Shown here in pieces: positions 20,708 to 32,600 of a DNA stretch of 64,000 nt. Made by a program: the position numbers and the translations under genes. How positions within the stretch are numbered: position 1 is the stretch's first letter; every line of letters begins with the position of its first letter. The stretch is from Synaphobranchus kaupii (Eukaryota; Chordata; Actinopteri; Anguilliformes; Synaphobranchidae). The stretch spans positions 23,722,305 to 23,786,304 of the forward strand of contig CM056391.1 in assembly GCA_029718625.1 (NCBI GenBank), given 5' to 3'. The notes under the pieces were generated by a model, which worked only from the letters and a program-made list of their open reading frames with translations, searched no databases and was not told the DNA's origin.

Positions 20708-23165
20708 ACGCCCCTGCCCAGACCTTCCATTTGGCACGATCCAATCAGACCATTTCCTCTCTGGTTCTTCTCTTTCACATTCTGCCCCTTTACTTCATAC
20801 AGGTCCCATGTAACTAGTTCTATGAAACACAAAGGAGCATTGTAATTGAAGCAAAGGACACATAATGAGAAGAGGTGGGGTGTGGCAGCGGAGAAGCAGT
20901 TAAATCTCAAAAGCAGGAAGCAGGCTTTCTGCACCAAGTACCTGCACTGTCCTGACACCTCCAGTGAAAAGGTGCATGTGAAACCATTTAGTGCTTTGTC
21001 CTTTCGGTACAATTAAAATCAAAGGCAAACTAAATTGCCTTTTGCCCCCACAATTAGTAGCATGCCACAGGTGCACAGACGGTTATCATTTTGCGCAAAT
21101 GCGCACAAAAACACATTTCATTAATTTGCTCAGCCAAAAACGAAGGTTGCTGTGAAAAATATTTTTCTTTTTTTCCTGTTTATATTTGTCACAATTACAG
21201 TACTTAATCAGCGCACTTGCTACTAATGTTGCTTATTTAAAGATTTGGGTTATTCTCTTTTCACTGTGATTTTGATATTTAGCTAACAAGCTGAAGATAT
21301 TTAGAATTTAGTTTAGTTGTTTTTTTTTTGTCAGTAATCTTTAAAAAAAACAACAACAAAAAAAACGGGTATGCTAAATTCAATGGAGTCAGGTTGTTTG
21401 CTCCTGAACTCTGGTTCTTTGAGAAACTACATTTTTGACATTTTAAATGAATTTGAAAACACAATGTATAAGCATTTGAAAAATAACTGCGTGGAAGGTA
21501 TCGTTAAGGTGGGTCGTGCACATAAAGAAAAAGCCACTTACAGGAACTCCAGACTTTCTCAAGCTGGAAGCAATTTACGAAAGCTCTGAATTCCACGCAA
21601 ATCCTGTAAATATGTTTTTCAATCATACTGTATATTTTTTACATTAGATTGTCCTGTAATAATCCCAATTTAAGAACCAGTTGGTTATAATCCAAACAAA
21701 ATGCCTTTAAGGAAGGTCCAGCATTAACAGATTTTTAAACTCATAAAATATTGTAGCGTAAAGAGGCATAATGGCACAAGAATATTTCCTGTTTCTGTTT
21801 CATCTTGCCCTTCATTTGCTTGCTCCACACAAAACATGTTAAATGCACCTCTCACATTTAATAATGATTTCAAGAAGTCTGGGGAAATGAACACTCATCA
21901 CTAGGTGAATTACACTAAACGGTTGTAATCATCACAAATTGTATCGGTGAATAAAAGAATCAGTTAATATAGGACCTGCCTTTGAGTTTCCTAACATCTG
22001 GAAGATTTTCCAAAGTGGACATGGGGGCTCCTGCGCAATGCGCGCTAGCATACTTTGCAAGCCTATCTTACCTTCGCCGCATTCAAAAGGGGAGCTAAAA
22101 TCATCTTCGGATGTCAATCCCATTCTGCTGTCTGAGGGCTACAGTTAAGTGTAATTATTCCCTGTATTTGACTATCCAGTAGGTGACCTCCTTTCCAGCA
22201 GAATATATCTTTTCTGTACCCTGTATATTGATGAAATATCCTTGTCTTCTGATGCTTGTGAGGTGAGGTGTTGAGTTTGTTTCTCTGTTTATGTATTAGT
22301 AATACTTCATACCCAGGCAGTTTTGATAGTTTTCTTGTGAAGGTAATTACCAGAGCATAGTTTGAAAAAAGGGGTTCAGAGTGGCGCCTCTGTAGGTAAA
22401 AGTGGAGCAGACCCAACCAAAGAAAAATGGGATGCTCTTAAAATGGCTCGAATATTTTTCTATAGTAATTGAACTTATAGTTAAGACAGCCATGACACAT
22501 AATTGGCTTCTTTACTAGTGTTTTTATATACTGTGTTGTCGCACCCTTTTTTGCCAAAATGTTGAGGCTAATTCTGTGCGTTTTAATCTTGAGTCCTTCA
22601 GTAATGAATTTGATAGTGTCTGTCAAAGCTACCAATATTTAAGAGTTGTGATGGAGCAAGCCTTGAGAAAAGATAGTATAAATTACAAGGTACATTGTCT
22701 GTTTCCTGTTGTACTTGAAAGTATGACGTACCTGATTTTGCATCTTATAAAGGTATCCGTTTTTTTCCAGTGTGTAAGGAAAACCTTTCTAGTAATGTCA
22801 TAGTATTCCAGTAATTGAAGTCCAGATGTGGCTTACTAGAAACCTTTTCAATTCCAAAGTGTCTTGTGTGCCTTATTTCACTACACAGGCAAGTAGAATA
22901 ACTGTCAGTACTTATCTCGGTCTGGTACTGTTAATTGTAATGTCATTTCCTTATTTTTACTCCAGCACTAATTTGATGTTTATCTTTCTTGGTGAGTGGT
23001 TATTGTTTCCCTGTTGCCATGATAAAAATGAAATGCTAGAGCCTTTCTTTTTTAGAGATGGTGATACTTTTGTTTCATTCTTGCTGGTTATTTTACTGAA
23101 ATCTGTTATTTTTCAAGTCTTATTTTTTATATTACTTGTGGTCAATAAAAGTAATATGAACCGTA
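20708..23165 (+). other. arhgap1: Probable 3' UTR of arhgap1
   Basis: After the stop codon there is about 2.4 kb of AT-rich DNA without recognisable genes or repeats. It ends with AATAAA at 23144-23149. The transcript end about 15-20 bases later is inferred. An earlier weak signal, AATTAAA, lies at about 21010. Confidence 0.55.
23144..23149 (+). terminator. arhgap1: Polyadenylation signal AATAAA of arhgap1
   Basis: A canonical AATAAA lies 2.4 kb after the stop codon, with GT-rich sequence downstream (GATGATGGTGG). It is the best candidate for the transcript end. Confidence 0.5.
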
Positions 23166-24392
23166 CAAGATGATGATGGTGGTTTATTGCTACGTATATT
23201 CAGTTTTGTGAGGGTCACAGATGTATAGGATTTTTCTCTTGCATGTTACCCACTCATCCCTTGAGGACACAGTGATGCTCAGCTGTAATGAAAGAAAATG
23301 TAATGCATAGCAAAATTGATTCTAGTTTTTTTTATTTTTTATATATAGATTCTGTATTTTTACTTGTAGTGTTGAAAGAAAGAAAAAAAAGTGGGATTGG
23401 CACTGTTGCACAGCAGTAGCCATTTTACCTAACTGGAAGAAAACTGGAACATGGGAGACAAACACAAACCTCAAAAATGAGTGGGTTTTTGTTCCAGTCC
23501 CACTGCTTTTCCCTTCATAGGTCTTGTTCCGCCCACTGCCTAGCTTAGCCAATCAGTCATCAAATTTCCAGAACTTCTATTTTCTGTACATTTCTGTTTT
23601 AGTGTTTGTGGCAGAGTTTATCAGCCCAGACAGCAGGGAAGTATACAAGTTATGTATGTCTGCACTGAACATCTATCGCAGTGTGAGGCCTTGTACTGAT
23701 GGTCTGTTTTTGGTGTTTGGTGGCAAAAATAATGTGCTCATAGCTTACATAAATCATAGAATCCTAACAGCTGCTTGTCAGAAAGTTCAAGTTGATTGTT
23801 TTTTATAGACCACCCTCATCTAGCCCCCATTGCAAATTTAAATACTCTGCTTGTTTACCCAAAAGTGCACTTTCTATTCTGACTACACTGTGACTAGGAA
23901 GCCATTTTTTAATCTTATAAGCCAAAACACCACTGGTAATGAAGACCTGATAAATCAGGAAGCAGGGGAGTTTTTGCCTATGAGTGAACTTTAAAATAAC
24001 TTATTTGAAATTAAAAATTCAAATAAGATACTAGCACACATTTCAGCCATTGGATTAAATGTTAAATCAAAGCTTACATGCTCTATCTAGGAGCACGTAT
24101 ATCTCCAAAACACAGCTCTTAAGACTGTCATTTGTTATGAAAGGCTATCCATCATGTTTTTAAATAGACACCTCCATCTTTATTCTGATTGGCTGTGCCT
24201 GGAGGTGGGTGCACGGCTCTACCCACAGCTTTGGTCCCCGGTTGCTAGTATGAGCTGCAGGGTTGGAATTGGATAGTTCTTGGTTAGTTCACCAGAAGTG
24301 AAAGCAGGAAAGCACCCGAAGCTAGAACCTTATGGTTATGTCTGGTCCTTAAGTCAGAATAATAAACTTTATATATAAAGCCTTTGTATATT
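23166..24392. other. Intergenic DNA between arhgap1 and the foldback element
   Basis: AT-rich sequence with no gene, RNA gene or clear repeat recognised. Confidence 0.6.
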
Positions 24393-25551
24393 CAGTGAGC
24401 ACCATAATTCATTGGACAGTGACACATTTACATTTTGTGTTATTTTGGTTCTGTACTCTAGCACTTTTGAGTTTGAAAGGATACAATGACAATGAGGTTG
24501 AAGTGCAGACTATCAGATTTAATTTGAGGGTATTTCCATCCATATCGGATGAACTGTTTAGAAATTGTAGAACCTTTTGTACATAGTCGTCCCCCCCCCC
24601 CCCCCCCCCCCCCTCCATTTTCGGGCATTAAAAATATTGGACAGTTTAACATAATGTAGAATAAAGTAATCATTTGTAATATTTGGTCGCATATCCTTTG
24701 CATGCCATGACTTCCTGATGTCTGTGACCCAACAATATCAAAAGACTCTTGATATCTTATTTTCTGGTACTCCTACAAGTGATACTATAACCTCTCTGCA
24801 TTTGAATGGATCTCTATGGGAATTGGGAGGTGGGACTAGATTTAACTGTAAATTACACTGGAACAGTATGGAAAACATGGTTGGCCAAATGGCTCCAAGT
24901 CATCAAGGGTCTGACGTATCAAACAAGCCTTAAACCATCACTACGCTGACAGATATGCAGTAGATATGGATGGATAACTTGAAGGGTTTCTTTTCCTGAC
25001 TCATTTTCCTATTGAACTCTGGAAAAATAAGTCAGGAGACCCTTAAAGTGATCCATCCATATCTACTGCATATCTGGCAGCAGAGTGATGGTTCGAGGTT
25101 TGTTTGATACCTCAGACCCTTGATGACTTACAGCCATTTCGCCAACCATGTATTCCATACTGTTTCAGCATAATTTACAGCTAAATCTAGTCCCACCCCC
25201 CAATTCCCATAGAGATCCATTCAAATGCAAAGAGGTTATAGTATCGCTTGTAAGAGTACCAGAAAATAAGACATAATTTGATATTGTTGGGTCACAGACA
25301 TTAGGATGTCATGGCTTGCAAAGGATATGCGACCAAATATTAAAAATGATTACTTCTATATTATGTTAAACTATCCAATATTTTTTGATGCCCGAAAATG
25401 GGGGGACTATGTACAAAAGGTTCTATAATTTCTAAACGGTTCATCATTGTCATTGTAACTGTCATTGTATCCTTTCAAACTCAAAGTGCTAGAGTACAGA
25501 ACCAAAATAACAAAAAATGTGTCACTGTCCAATGAATTATGCTCACTGTAT
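24393..25551. mobile_element. Foldback element of about 1.16 kb containing two inverted core modules (copies E and F)
   Basis: The left end CAGTGAGCACCATAATTCAT is mirrored by the right end GAATTATGCTCACTG, followed by TA. Both arms then carry, in inverse order, the phrases TTGGACAGTGACAC, TCTGTACTCTAGCAC, TAGAACCTTTTGTACATAGT, TTTCGGGCAT, the core module, and a centre near 25015-25030. The arms are about 520-620 bp, with small indels and a poly-C expansion (24590-24613) in the left arm only. No transposase is present. It sits between the 3' ends of arhgap1 and atg13. Confidence 0.85.
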
Positions 25552-26684
25552 AAAATACCTGGGATTGCGTGACATATGTATGCAGCCAAAGCATACCCTT
25601 TTTGCATATTACAAACTGCTGGCCTAACACTTTCACTCTGTTTTGGCAAGTTAAAAAAAACAACAAAATATGTAACGTAAAAGTAAGGTTTATTATACAA
25701 CACAGCCATGCCATATAAACAAAGCCTGTGGTAGCCATGGACACGGTTATAGGTGTTTGACACTGATGAGGAAAGTGCAGGATACAAACACTCGAAGGCT
25801 AAAGAGTTGCTGCAATGAGGCGAAAATCTGTAGCATCATATTATGATCAAACACAATGATTCAGACGCAACTATACTGTAGTGCATATTCTTGTCCTCTT
25901 GATTGACTGTGACTGTGCCCCTAACCTAATATCTCTGGGGTGGAAAGAAGAGTAAGTCGACATGAAAGGTCATGTTGCAGCTTTTAAAAAGAAGCACTTC
26001 ACTACTTGGCCTGGTTCCCTTCTAATTTGAAGCCCCTAGCAAAGGACGCTCAGTCTCAATTTTGCCGTAACATGAAAATACGACCTCCGTTTGCCTCCCC
26101 CCACCCACCCCACGTACACATTTAATTAATTGTGCGTCTACTTGTCCTCTCATGTCAAAACATGACTGCGGCTGTCTATCACTGATACAAAGGACATTTT
26201 CTGGGTCACAAACCAGCAGAGACAATGCTGACATTCTTCATACAATGATAAACCTGTCCCTCATCTGGGTTCACTTAAATAACAATATGGAAAGGAGAGG
26301 CTGGTATTTACATTAGGACTTGTGACTGAAACACTGTCTGTACAACGTCAGAAGCCTCTATAGTATCTATGGTGTACAGCAGGGCTGTTGCAACTCTCTT
26401 GCCGAGGAGCAAGGGGCATACGCGAGTCACAATTCTTAAAACCAGAAAGGAGTTCAAGCAAAACATTATTCAATTATGTCAGCTGATTCGAAGTGCTAGA
26501 GATAAGTTCATGAGAACATTTTTCAATTAAATTATTCCTTTGAAGTTTAAAAAGATAGGCCCACATGGCCTTATCTTTTAAAAAAAAACGATATAAAGAA
26601 GAGAAGTGCACTCCAGTGGGTGGATGAAGTTCTTTTGGGCGTGAGGTGAGAAGACAAGAGTTGGGCCGGTTGAGCTGTACGATC
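25552..26684 (-). other. atg13: Probable 3' UTR and downstream flank of atg13
   Basis: No gene or repeat is seen downstream of the atg13 stop. AATAAA on the minus strand at 25694-25689 is a possible polyadenylation signal, which would give a 3' UTR of about 1 kb. Confidence 0.4.
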
Positions 26685-29600
26685 CTACTGCAAGGTGTCA
26701 ACAAAAGCGTCAAACTCATCAATGTTCTTCTCATACAAGGCCAATTTCTCTGGTAGTGAGTCCTGGTGGAAAAACATGGCAGTTGCACATTAAATAAACA
26801 ATAATTAGTATAGATAATTACATTCAAAAATTATTGCATGATTTACACATTTATTTCACCCTTTTTGCGGTCAGTGATGCATGCAGGGACGGTCTCGTTT
26901 CCACTAATCCACCGGAGCCTTACGCCCGCCATTAAAATGAGACCCAATATGGCGGTCTGCATTTAAACCACTAGAGTGCCACCTACTACTCAAGTTCCTC
27001 TAAACCCAGTGGCATCTTTAGAACTGAACTCAGTTACAGCCTGTACCCACATAGGGCCTGACTTACTAAGACCTTTAGCAGGTGCAAATACTTTTAGCAC
27101 ATGCAAAACTAATAACACAACCAATGATTGGTGCAAAACAGATACCTTCACCAATCATTTGTCATGTTATTGGTTCTGCGTGTGCTAATAGGTTTAGCAC
27201 ACGCTAAAGGTCTTAGTAAATCAGGCCCATAGTGTGTTATATTGTGAGACTCCTTATCAAATGCTTCCTGTTGCTCTCTAGCGCATGATGGGAGGAAGGA
27301 CATTATTATGCTTGGGCTTTTGTTTTGTTTTTTATCTGAAGAGACTAGAGACTCCAGGATAATAATTTCAGTGAGTGGTGTCGACTGCATGCGGATTCGC
27401 ACAGCCGGGGAGGGAAAAACGTTTATTTACTGTGCCGAGACTGTGCTGCTGAGCTTGGAGAAAGCACTGAAAACAAATTTCTGGCTGTGATATTTTACAA
27501 AGGATCTATATCCACAACTACTCCTAGTCAGTAACAGGGGTTCGCTATCTGTTGGCCCTGGTCAATTGCTGTATAAATGCCTCTGGCCTGCCTGAGGTAT
27601 AGCCTCACAGTTACTATGCAAATACAGTGTGTTCCACTATGACTGTGCAAAGGATTTAAATGAGCATGCCCCCCCCCCCCCCTCGCTACTCCTCTCACCA
27701 AGTCCTCAGCCATAGACTGGGCACTGACGTCGATGGTGAGACTGGCCAGCTGCGGGGGGTTCTGGAACTCTCTGTAGAACGTTCCCAGGTCCATGGGAAG
27801 GAGGTCGTCCTTGGAAAAGGCGGGCTTCTGAAACGAGATGAAGCCAGACGCAGTCAGTCGCACACTATCAAACAGAAACCTCACATCAGCAGGGCTGGGG
27901 ACAACTGCAATGTTTCCATGGACAAGCAGGGGAGAAGGCACACTGCTTAACATGCTCAGATATGCAAGTATGTACTCTATGGCAGTGGTCCCCAACCCTG
28001 TTCCTGGAGGTCTACCCTCCTGTAGGTTTTCATTTCAACCCTAATTCGGCACACCTGATTCTACTAATTAGCAGCTCAATGAGAGCTCTAGATGTTGAAT
28101 GAGGTGTTCTGAGCCTTTACAATACTGACTTAAGAAAAGAAACTTGAGGACATATCAAATATGACTAATGCTATTACAAGCTCATAAGCCATTTAAGACT
28201 TGGTATTTTCTGCATATCGGCTCCCTGACATTTTCCTGTTCATTCTCTTCCTCAAAGCAGTTATTTCAAATGTGCAAATCCATTGTTCCTTTGTGTGTAC
28301 CACATCAAAGGCAACAATTTCCTTTGATTGATAAGGTTTTGTTTGGATTTTAGTCGCTTTGCTACATCAGTCTTTGGCAGTGGTACTTTGATTTGTCATA
28401 ATCATTTGCTTTTGGATTAAATTATTATTATTATTTACATCGTATCCATGGTTTCTCATCCCATGTTTAGAAATGTCCATTTTGAAAAGTCTGCTTAGAC
28501 TCCGGCATTTTGGACTGCCATGAAATTTCCATCTCCTCTAAAAGCATCTTCTCTTTTGAAATGATGATTTCTATAATTTGCCATTTGCAAATTCCTTTAA
28601 AATGGAAAATGAACACCATAAATTAATCTGTTTTTAAGGTTGACACTGTATTCAAATTAGTTATAACTATAGGTTTAATGAGTGCAGAACTACAGGATTA
28701 ATATAGCCATAGACAATAGCATTTTAGCTAATTTTAGCTATCACTAATGCAACACAAATTATACTCTACAGACATAGAGTATATAAATGCAGCTGTGTGC
28801 AATTAGAGAAGGTCACCATAGATCACACAGTACGGCAGTCGGGTCATTATGGTGCCTGGCCCTTTCTTACTGCTTACAAATTCTACTGTACCTATGCTTA
28901 GGTAACCATCTGCTGCTTCCTTCTGATCCAATCGTGATTCATCACATTATTCCCCAAGGGAAACCAGTTAATCTAAACATGAATGCAGTCTGGCATCTCT
29001 TAAAACAGAAACGGCACATGCCCATCAATAACTACTATAGGTCAGAAGCAAAGTAAATAAAGTACGATTATATAAAATGTAATAAATCACTTTGGAAAAT
29101 TAAACTAATGTGATAGTGTGTTCATCTTTGCTTTCACTGTTCAAATGTACGAACTGCAATGCATCCAGATATGTGGAAGCTTCTTTGTATACACTGCACT
29201 GTGTGCAGTTCAGAGCACAAGGGTCAAGGGCGATGACATACAAAGTCGACCATGACAAAGTCGTCCTGCGTCGGTACGCTGCTGTCACTGGAGTCCTGCG
29301 AGTGCAGGCTGCCCTGCAGGGGGGAGGCCGTGGCAGGGGAGTCCGGGGGTTGCACCTGGGTGGAGGGAGAGGGGTCCACAATTTAACCTCCATCATCATC
29401 ATCATCACACACCCCAATGTTTCCTGATTATGAAGAAATATGTTACTATTGCATATCCAAGCTGAGAACTTCTCAATACATTTAATGAAAGCTATCAAAC
29501 TAATGAATTTTCGCAAAATATAAACAGAAACCTTTGTAATCGTGTTATCATTTAAAACCAATGAATCATGTCATCATGACTATTTTGTTTATTAATCATA

Positions 29601-32600
29601 CTAGCACATAGTATTGTGATACTTAACTCATATAACATCTGAAAAAACGGCGATATGATTTTTTTTTTTTTACTCAAATGACCCACCCCTAGGTGAGATA
29701 TAAAATATACTGAATTGAGGTTCTCCAGTCCAAGAACTGAGGGGCAGTAACTCGTGGAGAGCTAGACAGTGATGCATGACAGCTGCAGCGTCACCATACT
29801 GAATGAACTGTATTCAAATTAATTGGAACATTAATCAAGAAGAAGAGGTACCATCTAATAATCGCATGCCCCCTTTGTACAGCTGACTCACCATTGGGTC
29901 ATTCTCCTCTAAGTCAAAAGCTTTTGGAGCAAACGCAGCAAACGGCAACTCCTGACTGGCCATGGTCACCTGCGTCAAACACAAACACTTTTCAGTGGTT
30001 GCCCACTACTAACAGGAGTCCATGTCGCTCTCGGATCCCTGGATTGTGCCAGGAACCAACTTGACCGCAGCAGAAGCAGTCACACTTGTCAAACGCGTGT
30101 AAACCGTTGTTGTCTAGCCGTTTCCCAGTCAAAGCGAGCGTAGAAACGCCGCTGTTGCTGGCGGGGTGGATGGGAAGGCGGCAGCCGTTCTCTCACCTGT
30201 GTGGTAGGCTTGTTGACGAAGGCGCCCACTTTCCTGGTGAAGGTGGTCTCCAACGCGTTGGCTGGGGACGCGCTCTTGACCTCTCTGCTCCGGGACAAGG
30301 TCTCTGTGTCCTCGCTGCTGTGCAAGAAGAGGATGAAACCCAAATATATCATTAAATTACTGGTTTACCAAAGTCCAATATTTTCAGACCTTTGAAGCTC
30401 TAACACGGTAGCATTAGACCAAATAAGGCCAAAACAGCCAGGCCAGAAACAGAAGTCCTCATGATGTGACCAATTCCAGCCAAATTCCTTATCAAACATT
30501 TACTTACCGAGCAACTGACACACTCCTGAACAGCTCCAAATGAGAACCTCCTACTACAGTTATATCCAGATAAAGACAACTTGAGAAAATAGTGGGCTTT
30601 ATGTTTAGAATTTTTGGCCTCAAATGAATGAATGAATGACTAAGATCTTAAGTAAAAGTCCATCTCTTAGCAGCTTGGAGAGGGAGAGGTACCCACCCAC
30701 TGGACGGTGTGGCGAGGTTGTGGTGGGCGGCGTCTGCAGGGGGGCATGAGGGAACCCGGCCGTGCTCTGCCTGGGCACCGTGGAAAGGCTGCACGGGCAT
30801 ATGTGGCACACCGCCCTCCTTACCCGGAATCACCATCTGGAGACGACACAACGGCATATCGTCGAGTCTCCAGCTGCCAAAAACTCACTTTGCTGCAACT
30901 GATGGAACGTCAGCCGCTATGATTGGCCTACGGACCATGGGCACACCTGATCATCACCCATGAAAGCAGGAAAACTCTCGGCGAGGGGGAAAGAATTGTA
31001 ACAAATGACTATTTGTGATTCAAAGAAAGCGTATTGCACGTACAAAAACGGATACAAGTAGTGTGACGGTAGAGAAATGTCGTGATGACACCTGTTTTGG
31101 GGGTCTCTAAGGTGGGGTGGGCCTCGTCAGATTACCTGGTGCGGATGGGCAGTGTTAAAGACAGCTGGGTAGCAGAGATCGGCCGCTCCGAGCGCAGGGG
31201 GCTGATAGGAAAGACGAGAGCTGTAGAGCTGAGAAAACGACAGCGAAGAAAAAAAAAGATAGGAAAGACAAGGGCGAGAACACGGATCAGGAGAAAGGGA
31301 GCGATAGAGAAAGACAGAGGCCGCGCAGCCTGAAGTGACAGCAGGGTTAAAGCGCAGGGGATGCAAAGAGACTGGGCAAGGCGGGAAGCCTGCAGGCCTT
31401 TGTGGGCGTTACTTACCTTGATCAATAAACCAATCAAAGTGAGTCCTCAGGGTGTTCATTAGTTTAGGAAGGCGGGGAACAACAAGCAAACGGGACCATG
31501 AGCAGTCTGGGACTTTACCGGCTGCCAGTGGGTTAAAAAGGGGCTCTTTTCGAAAGCACATAAAATGTAAAAACCCAAGCAATCCAAGCTGAATTAAATG
31601 TAAACTGTTAATATTTTTATTGTTTTACATGGGGGGTCTGTGTTATTTGAAGGCCTGTTTCTTTCTACTAGGCCAGAACAGGCCGAGGCAGCGACAGAGT
31701 GTGTGTGGTTTTAAACTCCAGTCCTCCCACAAGAGAAACTCACTTGGTGCGAACAGGCCAGGCCCATCATGGGGACCCTGAGTGTGTCCATCACTGCAGG
31801 TTTAGGGCTCTTAAAATTTGTCTTACTAACTGTGAACACGCACTACACATAGAGACGAACATAAAAAGAGAGAAAGAGAGAGAGGGGGCAAAAGAGAGGG
31901 GAAAAAAACGAAACACCACTTATGAAAATATAAAAACTGGTGCATTACGATGGCTTGTTAATACTACCTGGACAACAGTCTGTTCTCTCTTCTCATCTGT
32001 CATTCTACAGAAGCACCAGATGGAGTTTGACCATGATTACACAAAATAGTTAGCTACTTATAATTATAAATTTGACTGGAATGGCTAATCCTGTGCTTTA
32101 ATCCCAGTATCCGATGCTCTGTGGGCAGGTGAACCACTGAACCAGTGTCATTGGCTTCCTGGATGAGCCAATGGGAACCACTGCCCAGAGGAGCAGGAAT
32201 AGAAAAAAGGCTATCAGAAAATCGCCCATTTGATTAAAAATTACACAATTAAAAACAGAGGATGACTTTCTAGACAAGAATGTGCAAATTCTTGTCACCT
32301 TAAAAACTTTTTTTAAAGAAAAGTACACACACACCAATGACACAGTCACTGTAATCAGTTAAGGTTTATTTGCATTAGTACACACTACATTTGAGGGAGA
32401 GGCTCCACCTAGCGATGACTTACCTGTGAAGGGGGTGAGGTGGAGAAAGAGGTGGTGCACACTTCCTGGGAGTCTTCAACCCCAGCATATGTCAGTCCAT
32501 CATCCTCGCCTGCCGTCCTGGGACAAGGTTAGAGACCATTCAGGTCAGACCAGAGGCATGCACACACAAAGGTGCTCAAACAACCATCAGAGTAATACTA

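Noticed and set aside
27528..27995. Stand-alone 155-residue minus-strand protein
   Set aside because: It is the atg13 exon 27827-27699 read through its own acceptor and donor.
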